From: Vibrio coralliirubri
GTDB taxonomy: Bacteria; Pseudomonadota; Gammaproteobacteria; Enterobacterales; Vibrionaceae
NCBI RefSeq assembly: GCF_024347375.1
Contig: NZ_AP025470.1
Coordinates: 1,984,001 to 2,048,000 of the forward strand
Reading direction: 5' to 3'
Length of the DNA: 64,000 nt
The position numbers were made by a program, and so were the translations under genes. The notes under the pieces are model-generated. The model searched no databases. It was not told the origin of the DNA and was given only the letters and a program-made list of their open reading frames with translations. Below are positions 44,737 through 52,386 of this stretch, piece after piece (positions within the stretch are counted from its first letter, which is position 1; every line of letters starts with the position of its first letter).

Positions 44737-45033
44737 TAAGCGATTAAAACCTTAGAGACTATCTATTAACGACTATAGCGTTAATTTTTTTTCGATGTGA
44801 ACTGTTACCGAAACATTGAGGAGTACGCTACGAAAATACACCGCAAGTGATAAGAGCAAAGTAAACGTGCTGGCATAGAGCTTTGATTGAATGGTTTTGG
44901 GTGAGCAGATGGAAGAAGCGTACAAGGGGCGATATTAAAACAGGTTGCGGAAAGTGAAGGTGTAAGATGAGAAACTGAAATTGAATGAAGCCTCCATGCT
45001 TCGGGATCTTTAATCGTTAAATAGGTGTAGGTT
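44737..45033. other. Non-coding region between OMP and AraC genes
   Basis: About 300 bp without a gene. A small hairpin at 44987-45002 (GAAGC/GCTTC, 6-nt loop) may terminate the minus-strand OMP gene. Nothing else supportable. Confidence 0.35.
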
Positions 45034-45789
45034 CTAAAAGTAAACCTTATAGAAAACCCACGCTACCGTGTCATCAATATCGATTTTTTTCGATGCAGAT
45101 TTCATGCTGCCATTGGTGTTTTCAATCTTAAATTGCCCCCAACGAGTACCATCGCTCGACAAAGGCGTACCCGCAGTTATTGAGCTTTTCAGTAATGAGG
45201 TTTCAATGTCACCATCCATGTAGGTGTATTCAGGTGAAAGCATGAAGTACGTGCCATCAGCACCCGGCTTCCATGAGATATACGCCGCAGCCATACCACC
45301 GAGTATGTCGGTCTTTTTTTCACCCATCGAAGATGCAAAATCACTGTCATAATCACCCGCTAGTACGCCCACTCGACCGAACAGAGTTAGGTTTTCTACG
45401 TCCGGTTTGATCATCACGACTCCGCCCAACGCTGCAGTCGTGAACTGAGTATTGTCGATAATATCAATCGAGCCCGCCGCTGACGGCATAACAGGGTTAG
45501 CGAAATTAATAACATGGAAATATTGCAGTCGGCTGTCTTTGTATTTTCCGTCTTGGTCCATGGTGCCTTCGATGGTACCCATCGCCATTTGACCGTTTTG
45601 TAAACCATAACCAATAGAGCCCGATAGTTTCACGTCACCTTGGTTACTAAAGCCTAGGTAAGCGGATGTGTTAACGGCGGTCAGGTTGGAAGGATCAATC
45701 ACTTCTTCATTAGAATCTTGTGCGTGAGCTAAAGTAATACCAGCGCAAAACAGAGTGGTTGCGAAAGCAATTTTGGTGCGTTTTTTCAT
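45034..45789 (-). CDS. Predicted outer-membrane beta-barrel protein, unknown family
   Basis: This 251-residue protein has a signal peptide (about 1-23, THALAHA-like cut at AHA/QD). The rest alternates polar and hydrophobic residues as beta strands do and ends in VAWVFYKVYF, with a terminal Phe, the usual outer-membrane insertion signal. I do not recognise the family. It is monocistronic, with YaiL-type DUF2058 upstream on the same strand but separated by a terminator. Confidence 0.65.
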   Translation of the reverse strand: MKKRTKIAFATTLFCAGITLAHAQDSNEEVIDPSNLTAVNTSAYLGFSNQGDVKLSGSIGYGLQNGQMAMGTIEGTMDQDGKYKDSRLQYFHVINFANPVMPSAAGSIDIIDNTQFTTAALGGVVMIKPDVENLTLFGRVGVLAGDYDSDFASSMGEKKTDILGGMAAAYISWKPGADGTYFMLSPEYTYMDGDIETSLLKSSITAGTPLSSDGTRWGQFKIENTNGSMKSASKKIDIDDTVAWVFYKVYF

Positions 45790-45858
45790 GTGTGTTCTCC
45801 CGTATTAAGGGGACGAACTATAGAGGTTTATTTAGGTTTATTAAGGTCATTTTGCGCC

Positions 45859-45899
45859 AAAAAAAATGCAGCGCCAATCGAGTGATTGTTCGCTGCATT
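45859..45899 (-). terminator. Terminator after the DUF2058 gene
   Basis: On the minus strand AATGCAGCG pairs with CGCTGCATT across a 17-nt loop that itself contains AATCACTCGATT (a short dyad), and ends in a run of eight T. A textbook Rho-independent terminator. Confidence 0.9.
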
Positions 45900-45951
45900 C
45901 TTAGACCCTGTAAACTTAGCTAGCCATTAGAATGGAGCTAGGTAAAACGGA

Positions 45952-46473
45952 TTACCACATTAGATCATCTGGGATCACGAAGTCTTTGTACGGGTCATCT
46001 TCGTCTACTTCGTCTGTGCTACCTGCCTGCGTATCAACGATAGATTCTTCGTCGCGCATAGCAATCTTGTTCGCTACTGCTGTTGGAATAACAACATAGC
46101 TCTCGCCTTGACGAGCAATACTTAGAATGCCTTTACTTAGTTGCTTTTGAGTCAGCTCTTCTACGTAAAGGTATTTAACTAGCGTACCGTCGGTGAAGTT
46201 GTATTTGATCTCACCGTTCTTCTGTTCGATCTTGTTCATCTCAATCAGTTGCTTCACTTGAGCTTTAATTTCTTTGCTCAACTGCTGTTCTTTCAACTGT
46301 TGGTTTAACTCTTTGTCTTTCGCTTGCTGCGCCAGTTTAGTTTCTTCTGCTGCCGCTTTTGCTTCACGAGACTGAACGCGAGACTTTTTAGAGCCTTTCT
46401 TCGCCTTCTTTAATTTTTTCTCATTTACCAAGCCAGCTTTAAGCATCTGCTCTTGGAGTGTTAACTTTGCCAT
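45952..46473 (-). CDS. yaiL: DUF2058 protein, YaiL-like
   Basis: This 173-residue, largely coiled-coil protein begins MAKLTLQEQMLKAGLVNEKK, followed by Lys-rich KKAKKGSKKSR and a Gln/Glu-rich helix, then the globular part KYNFTDGTLVKYLYVEELTQKQLSKGILSI. This matches the YaiL/DUF2058 family, described as nucleoid-associated. It has a terminator directly after the gene. The function is not well established. Confidence 0.88.
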   Translation of the reverse strand: MAKLTLQEQMLKAGLVNEKKLKKAKKGSKKSRVQSREAKAAAEETKLAQQAKDKELNQQLKEQQLSKEIKAQVKQLIEMNKIEQKNGEIKYNFTDGTLVKYLYVEELTQKQLSKGILSIARQGESYVVIPTAVANKIAMRDEESIVDTQAGSTDEVDEDDPYKDFVIPDDLMW

Positions 46474-46888
46474 GACTTTCCCAGTTCAGGATTAAAAACG
46501 GCACTATCATACCTGTTTTTAAGGTTTCTGTTTACTGAACAAGAGTAAATTACAGAACAATCGCAAAATTTGTGCTGATAGATCTAAGCTGTCGCCAAAA
46601 TCCCTTCTAGTTGCTCACAACCTCCACTTTACCGCAGCACACAGTTTTCACTTAAGCACGCCAACAATGGCTGTTCCACCGACTCGAAAGCATTAACTCA
46701 CTCTATTATTCGCGCGCGTACCATTTATCATTCCAACAAGACAATATGTTAATTTTCAATGGTTAATCAATTTTATAAAACCTTGGCATATATCTCATAT
46801 TTGAATAAATGCCATAGAGTTATAACTCCAATGTCATAACTTTTGACTACGTTATTCTAGACATCAATCAATAAGGATAACGTAAACG
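46474..46888. other. Upstream region of the sphingomyelinase gene
   Basis: About 415 bp of mainly AT-rich DNA with no gene I can support. It should hold divergent promoters for the DUF2058 gene and the sphingomyelinase. No regulator site recognised. Confidence 0.4.
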
Positions 46889-48223
46889 ATGAAAACTCAA
46901 TGGACTTGGTTAGCTGCACTTGTGGCATCCACATCAATCGCTTCGACCTCTGCGATCGCAGACACCGACGTGTATCTCACCAATAACACCAATCAAGCGA
47001 TGACCATTCAAGCCAACCACACTGGTACCGACCTTCTTCAACTCGGTGATGAGTGGCAACAGCATGTTGAACAGATTGGCCCTTGGGAGACGAAGAAGCT
47101 GATCAGTTTCAACCGCTGGACTGGAGTGAAATCTGGGAAGACCTATGAGTTTGACACTGTGGTATCAAACGCTGTGGGTGAGAGTGTCACGCTCAACCAA
47201 ACCATGAAGGGACATTGGTATAACTCGACACTGCAACATGGTTTAAGCGCCGCAGACGTCAACCTAACGTTGCATGACGACCGCAATATTCATCGCAGCA
47301 CGACCGATGCATTCGGGGTCAATGCAGAACTACCACTTAAAGCCGATTCTACGGCGCGTTATGATGATATTTATTACACCATCACCCCGCCCAAAGTGGA
47401 TGAGCAGCCAGAGCCGGATGCCAATACACTCAAGGTCATGACCTACAACATCTGGGCGCTGCCTGCCATCGCTTCGCATATTGGCGACCGCTACGATCTT
47501 CTCCCTCAATACGTAAAAGGCTACGACGTGTTGGCGCTTCAAGAGGTGTTTGCCAACGGCAGAGATGAGTTCTTGCGTGAACTTGCGAAAGAGTATCCTT
47601 ATCAAACTAAAATGCTCGATAAAGATGGGATTAACATCTATGACGGTGGTGTGATCATTGTCAGCCGCTATCCTATCGTTAACGAAGCTCAGTATGTTTT
47701 CCCTGATTGTACGGGCACAGATTGCTTTGCTGATAAAGGCGTTAACTACGCCGAAGTGATCAAGAATGGTCAGGCTTACCATGTATTCGGCACCCACACG
47801 GCATCGTTTGATACGGACACCGCTCGTGACTACCGACAACGTCAATTCAAGCAGATGCGTGCACTGGCGCAGTCTTTGAATATCCCAGCATCAGAAACTG
47901 TGGTTTACAGCGGTGACTTCAACGTGAACAAGCTCAAGTTCCCAGGCGACTACCAACAGATGTTCGCTAACCTGCAGGCTGATGAACCACAATATTCAGG
48001 TTACACCGCGTCTACCTTTGATCCACGCATCAACAACTTTGCGGGCGAACCTATGTCGGGTGGCGAGAACGTTGAGTATCTCGATTATGTGGTGGTGAGC
48101 TCGGAATATGCCGCTAAAGCGCATAACGACAATCGCGTGGATGTCCCAAGATCAACAAGCAGTGAGTTATGGAAGCACTACAATCTTTCAGACCACTTCC
48201 CTGTTAGCGCCGTGATCAAGTAA
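46889..48223 (+). CDS. Secreted neutral sphingomyelinase / hemolysin
   Basis: This enzyme cleaves sphingomyelin to ceramide and phosphocholine, lysing host membranes. It has 444 residues, signal peptide 1-24 (AIA/DT), an extra N-terminal beta domain (25-about 170) and an endonuclease/exonuclease/phosphatase-fold catalytic domain (178-444). All key residues are present: Asn187 (TYNIW), Glu219 (LQEV), His303 (GTHTAS), Asp343 and Asn345 (SGDFNVN), Asp435-His436 (LSDHFPV). An AAGGATAA site precedes the ATG. It is followed after 15 bp by a lipase-foldase-like gene, suggesting a dedicated folding helper. Confidence 0.92.
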   Translation: MKTQWTWLAALVASTSIASTSAIADTDVYLTNNTNQAMTIQANHTGTDLLQLGDEWQQHVEQIGPWETKKLISFNRWTGVKSGKTYEFDTVVSNAVGESVTLNQTMKGHWYNSTLQHGLSAADVNLTLHDDRNIHRSTTDAFGVNAELPLKADSTARYDDIYYTITPPKVDEQPEPDANTLKVMTYNIWALPAIASHIGDRYDLLPQYVKGYDVLALQEVFANGRDEFLRELAKEYPYQTKMLDKDGINIYDGGVIIVSRYPIVNEAQYVFPDCTGTDCFADKGVNYAEVIKNGQAYHVFGTHTASFDTDTARDYRQRQFKQMRALAQSLNIPASETVVYSGDFNVNKLKFPGDYQQMFANLQADEPQYSGYTASTFDPRINNFAGEPMSGGENVEYLDYVVVSSEYAAKAHNDNRVDVPRSTSSELWKHYNLSDHFPVSAVIK

Positions 48224-48238
48224 CTCGGTGAACCCATA

Positions 48239-49213
48239 ATGCAACGAGTTATATTAATCCTAATGCTCGTCTTAACGGCGAGCATTATTGGCTATTCGTG
48301 GTCATCAAAAACGAACGAAACAGCGCTATCTTCTGCTCAACACACAGAAGCCAAGCCGCGTGTTTCTACGACAACTGCTGACGATAATTTCACACCAACT
48401 ACAACCGCCAGTTCGGAAAATCCAGCATCACAGAGCAATCAATCCCAAGCTGAATCATCGGGCGGGGAAACGAATGCTGAAAACTTGACGGAGCTTGAAG
48501 GCAAGGCTTTATTAGATGAACTCGATGGGTTCTGGAAGCTTTGCGAACAACGTGATGACTGCACTGAGCAACTCGCGCGATTGAAATCAGAATTGCCAAG
48601 TATATGGTTTGAATTACTGAGCGACTATCCACAGCTATCAGTCGACTGGCAATTAACCCAAAGCACTATCCCACTAGAATCCATAGAGACACTTGAAGAG
48701 CGTGTTGCCCTATTCAAACAATCTGCCCAGCAAGTATGGGGAGAGTTGGCCCACCAGCTATTCGCAGACCAGTTTATTCATCTGGATTTTACGCTCAACG
48801 CCAACACCCTTAAAGAGAACGAAGCGAACCAGTTTTTGGGCAACTATCAAGATTTGCTTAGTGAATGGCAAAACAATACGGGCACATTAAATGCCGAAAC
48901 ACAGCTTCAAAAATATGAACTGGCAGTCTCCTTGATACCCAGCAGTTATAGCCCTGCTGAAATAGTATCAGTCAAAACTGACCTTCAAGAAGCCTACTTA
49001 GATGAAACGCAGGCCAGCAACATTGCAGCGCGAGAACAACAAGTCGCACAGCAGCAACAAACCGTGATGAGTTATCACGAGCAACTGGATCAGCTTAAAG
49101 CGACCTTAGGCTCTCAGCGCTCATCAAGTTATGCCACTTGGACTCAACAAGATTGGGACAGTTACTATCAGCAGCAAGTCACCGATTTCAGAGAACAGTT
49201 TTTTAGCAAGTAA
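48239..49213 (+). CDS. Membrane-anchored helical protein resembling a lipase foldase
   Basis: The protein has 324 residues: an N-terminal membrane anchor (3-22), a Ser/Thr/Asn-rich linker (about 25-80) and an all-helical, Gln/Glu-rich domain (85-324). This is the layout of Lif-type steric foldases. The stretch LLDELDGFWKLCEQ sits where foldases carry RxxFDYxLS, and FKQSAQQVWGELAHQLFADQF recalls their mid-region, but identity is low. It starts 15 bp after the sphingomyelinase stop and is very probably in its operon. I infer a periplasmic helper for that enzyme; a general envelope protein is the alternative. Confidence 0.55.
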   Translation: MQRVILILMLVLTASIIGYSWSSKTNETALSSAQHTEAKPRVSTTTADDNFTPTTTASSENPASQSNQSQAESSGGETNAENLTELEGKALLDELDGFWKLCEQRDDCTEQLARLKSELPSIWFELLSDYPQLSVDWQLTQSTIPLESIETLEERVALFKQSAQQVWGELAHQLFADQFIHLDFTLNANTLKENEANQFLGNYQDLLSEWQNNTGTLNAETQLQKYELAVSLIPSSYSPAEIVSVKTDLQEAYLDETQASNIAAREQQVAQQQQTVMSYHEQLDQLKATLGSQRSSSYATWTQQDWDSYYQQQVTDFREQFFSK

Positions 49214-49217
49214 CGCT

Positions 49218-50252
49218 TTAACTTAAACCGTCACGAAACTGCGCGGGCGTTTTATTGAGCCAACCTTTAAACGCCCTTCTGAAGTTTGCAGGGTCGCTAT
49301 AACCGAGCCTTTCACCAATATCGTCAATGCTCATGGTTGTGCCGAGTAATAGCTCTTTGGCCAGTTCCACTCGAACTTCGGTGAGCAATATTTGATAGCT
49401 GGATTCATGGGTTACTAGCTCTCGCCTGAGTGTACGAGAGCTACAACCAAACTCATCCGCGAGTTGTTCAATATTCGGGAAACTGCCTGCGGTTTGATAA
49501 AAGATCGTTTTGATCTGGTTAGTCAGTAGATGCTCAGAGTCCAGCGTTTCCACTATCGATTGGCAAGACGCAAGATAGCGCTTCAGTGTCGCGGCATCAT
49601 GAGTCAATAAGGTTTGTGACAAAACCGATGCATCAAAACGCAGTTCACAATGGCTCTGCTCAAAAACTATGGGGCACTGGAAACGCTCATCATAGAGCTT
49701 GGCGTAATTAGGGCGAGCATAAGGCAAAGCCAAAGTGTGAATATCCAACTCATGACCAGTCAGCTCTTTGAACAAAGAGACGATTGAACTTAAGAAATAC
49801 TCACTACAGAAAGGGAGCAGATCGCCCACTTCCAAGGTGTTCTCAATCTGAATCACTGCTTGCTCGGAATCTAGAAACAATTTAACCGAAAAGATAGGAC
49901 CATTCAGGCGCAAATACTTGAAGCCCGACTTGATGGCCTCCCCGACATTTTGACTGGTTGATAGCGCATAACCCAACACACCAAAGTGGCTCAAGCTAGC
50001 GTGTTCTCCCAACCAAAGCCCCAAGCCATCGTGAGGAAAGCTCTGATTAGCCGCGCTAAACAACGAAAGCTTGTCAGCGTAAGTCAGTTTTCCATTCGGA
50101 TCTCGCCAATCCATGTTTGGCAAACCCACATCATTGAGTAGCCTTTCAATAACAACGCCTCGTTGCTCTAACGTATTCAACAGCAGCGCGATATCTAATG
50201 TACCCAACTGATGCCGATGCCCGGTTGGCTGATACTCCGCGATAATCTCCAA
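49218..50252 (-). CDS. AraC-family regulator (PF12625-type N-terminus)
   Basis: This 344-residue regulator has an N-terminal ligand-binding-like domain (about 20-210: LSHFGVLGYALSTSQNVGEAI) and a C-terminal AraC DNA-binding domain (about 245-342: NIEQLADEFGCSSRTLRREL, DDIGERLGYSDPANFRRAFKGWLNKTPAQF). It is convergent with the foldase-like gene and divergent from the DUF2804 gene at 50423; it most likely regulates the DUF2804/fatty acid hydroxylase pair. Confidence 0.88.
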   Translation of the reverse strand: MEIIAEYQPTGHRHQLGTLDIALLLNTLEQRGVVIERLLNDVGLPNMDWRDPNGKLTYADKLSLFSAANQSFPHDGLGLWLGEHASLSHFGVLGYALSTSQNVGEAIKSGFKYLRLNGPIFSVKLFLDSEQAVIQIENTLEVGDLLPFCSEYFLSSIVSLFKELTGHELDIHTLALPYARPNYAKLYDERFQCPIVFEQSHCELRFDASVLSQTLLTHDAATLKRYLASCQSIVETLDSEHLLTNQIKTIFYQTAGSFPNIEQLADEFGCSSRTLRRELVTHESSYQILLTEVRVELAKELLLGTTMSIDDIGERLGYSDPANFRRAFKGWLNKTPAQFRDGLS

Positions 50253-50422
50253 TCGTCTCTCCTTATATCGAGCCCATTCCCATAAACATGACTACTCAGC
50301 TTCAGTAGCACATGCTGACAAAATCGTGATTGGTAACGCGCTCTTGTCCGAATATGACCTCCCAATTCTACGCTACTCATCGCACAATGGCTTTAGTTGT
50401 TAAATTTATGTGAACCATCGCA

Positions 50423-51436
50423 ATGATAAAAACCAACCCTGCCCCACACAGTTTGATTGATTCTAATGGTCAGCCGATCATTGGGCATTTCGATGGCATC
50501 CCTAAACACCTGAACATCGAGAGCTTTGACTATCGAAACTCGATGGATGCAAAAGCAAACTCTTGGCAGAAGCACTTCCACTACAAACAATTCCAGTTTG
50601 TCAGCATCGTCACCGATACACACATTATTGGTGTCGCTATCGCGGATATTCGCTACTTGGTCTCGGCATTTTGTTATCTGTACGACATAGAAAACAACCA
50701 TCTGCAAGAGTCATCTTGGTTGAGGCCATTAGGGTTTGATAAGCATGTAACGCCTTCACCATTTGAAGGAAAGACAAGCATTGCCGATCAAAGCATTACT
50801 TTCGATATTGAAGGCGGACAATGGCGAGTTCGCTTGAATACCAAAATCATCAAGGCCGATATCGCTTTAGAGCCTGAAGCCGACAGCTTACCCATGACGA
50901 TGTGCAGCCCAACGGGGTATTCAGGTTGGACTTACACCCAAAAGCACAACGCTTTGCGCATCAGCGGCGACATCCAAATCAAAGGAGTATCACTCGATCT
51001 CGAACAAGCTCGTGCTGGGTATGATTTCTCAGCGGGATACATGAGGCGTGAAACCAGTTGGCGCTGGGCAAGCATCAACACGCAATCCAATGGGACAGAT
51101 ATTGGCTTGAACCTCGCGGCGGGCGTAAATGAAACCGGAGGCTGCGAAAACGTATTATGGGTCAATGGAACCAGACTCTTACTTAACCCGGTACAGTTTG
51201 CGTTTAGTCGCCAAAACACGAATTTACCTTGGCAGATAACATCACAAGATGGACGTATAAACCTGACCTTTACGCCCTTAAATAATCGCAGCGAAAAGCT
51301 CAATTTATGGCTGTTAAAGAGTAACTTTCGTCAGTTCGTTGGTCACTTTTCTGGCTCGATTGAAGACAACAATGGAGTGACACATCAACTCGATGGTGTT
51401 CTTGGTCTAACAGAAGATCACTTTGCTCGCTGGTAG
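50423..51436 (+). CDS. DUF2804 family protein
   Basis: This 337-residue soluble beta-rich protein matches the DUF2804 pattern: a start NSxxGQPIIGHFDGIPKHLNIE, then HYKQFQFVSIVTDTHIIGVAIADIRYL, SPTGYSGWTYTQKHNALRISG and SWRWASINTQSNGTDIGLNLAAGVNETG. Family members resemble hydroxysqualene or lipocalin-like lipid enzymes only loosely; the function is unknown. It precedes a fatty acid hydroxylase gene by 86 bp, hinting at lipid modification. Divergent from an AraC regulator. The ribosome site is weak. Confidence 0.82.
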   Translation: MIKTNPAPHSLIDSNGQPIIGHFDGIPKHLNIESFDYRNSMDAKANSWQKHFHYKQFQFVSIVTDTHIIGVAIADIRYLVSAFCYLYDIENNHLQESSWLRPLGFDKHVTPSPFEGKTSIADQSITFDIEGGQWRVRLNTKIIKADIALEPEADSLPMTMCSPTGYSGWTYTQKHNALRISGDIQIKGVSLDLEQARAGYDFSAGYMRRETSWRWASINTQSNGTDIGLNLAAGVNETGGCENVLWVNGTRLLLNPVQFAFSRQNTNLPWQITSQDGRINLTFTPLNNRSEKLNLWLLKSNFRQFVGHFSGSIEDNNGVTHQLDGVLGLTEDHFARW

Positions 51437-51522
51437 CGAAATTCTGCTGACTGAATCTCAGGCGAGCAAGTCTAAGTAAACTGATACTAAGAACGCGTAT
51501 GGCGTCTCAACAAGGATAAAAC

Positions 51523-52371
51523 ATGAATATCGACGCATTAATCAATCACCCAGAATGGCTACTGCTGGTATTAGCGCCCTTATTCGTGGTGTGCATGTTG
51601 GCTGAGTATTTTATCGGTCAGAAGCAAGGTCGATTGCCAGATAACTCGAGCTATAAACTTTCAGAAGTAATGTGTAACTTCACGCTGGCGGGAATGCATC
51701 AACTCTCCGATTTACTCACCGGGTTATTGGTCGTGCAGCTGTATCTTTGGATGTTTGGTTGGCGTTTAATGGACATTGAAATGGGCGTGCTGAGTTTTGT
51801 TGTATTGATGGTGTTACAAGACTTTTGCTATTACTGGTTCCATAGAGCAAGCCATCGTGTTCGCTGGATGTGGGCCGCGCACGTCGCGCACCACAGTTCA
51901 GAACAGATGAACTTCAGTACGGCTTTCCGTCAAAGTTTGATGTACCCATTCGCAGGCATGTGGCTATTTTGGGTACCGCTGGTCATCATAGGTTTCGACC
52001 CTAAATGGATCATCTTTGTGGTGCTTCTCAATCTAGGTTTGCAGTTCTTTGTACATACTCAATGGATACGAAGCTTAGGACCACTTGAATACATCTTTAA
52101 CACCCCATCACACCACCGTGTACATCACGGCAAAAACCCGCAATACATCGATAAGAACTACGCCGGTGTTTTGATCATTTGGGATAAATTGTTTGGTACG
52201 TTCGAACCGGAAGTTGAAACCGTACGTTACGGCGTCACCAAACCCGTAAACAGTTTTAACCCGATGGTAGTCACCTTTCAAGAATGGAAGGCCATATTCA
52301 AAGATTTGAAGAACCGAGAGTTAACCATGAAGCAGAAAGTTCGATTGATACTCTCACCTCCCTCGGATTAA
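51523..52371 (+). CDS. Fatty acid hydroxylase / sterol desaturase family protein
   Basis: This 282-residue integral membrane di-iron enzyme has the three His clusters WFHRASH, AHHSSEQMN and HRVHH, plus a later YIDKNYAGVLIIWDKLFGTF, which together define the family. About four membrane segments are seen. It should hydroxylate or desaturate a lipid; the substrate is unknown. An AAGGA site precedes the ATG. It probably works with the preceding DUF2804 protein. Confidence 0.88.
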   Translation: MNIDALINHPEWLLLVLAPLFVVCMLAEYFIGQKQGRLPDNSSYKLSEVMCNFTLAGMHQLSDLLTGLLVVQLYLWMFGWRLMDIEMGVLSFVVLMVLQDFCYYWFHRASHRVRWMWAAHVAHHSSEQMNFSTAFRQSLMYPFAGMWLFWVPLVIIGFDPKWIIFVVLLNLGLQFFVHTQWIRSLGPLEYIFNTPSHHRVHHGKNPQYIDKNYAGVLIIWDKLFGTFEPEVETVRYGVTKPVNSFNPMVVTFQEWKAIFKDLKNRELTMKQKVRLILSPPSD

Positions 52372-52386
52372 TCAAAGCGATCGGGT

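Noticed and set aside
47330..47845. 171-residue minus-strand frame inside the sphingomyelinase gene
   Set aside because: It is fully antisense to a gene with all catalytic motifs and shows no start signal.
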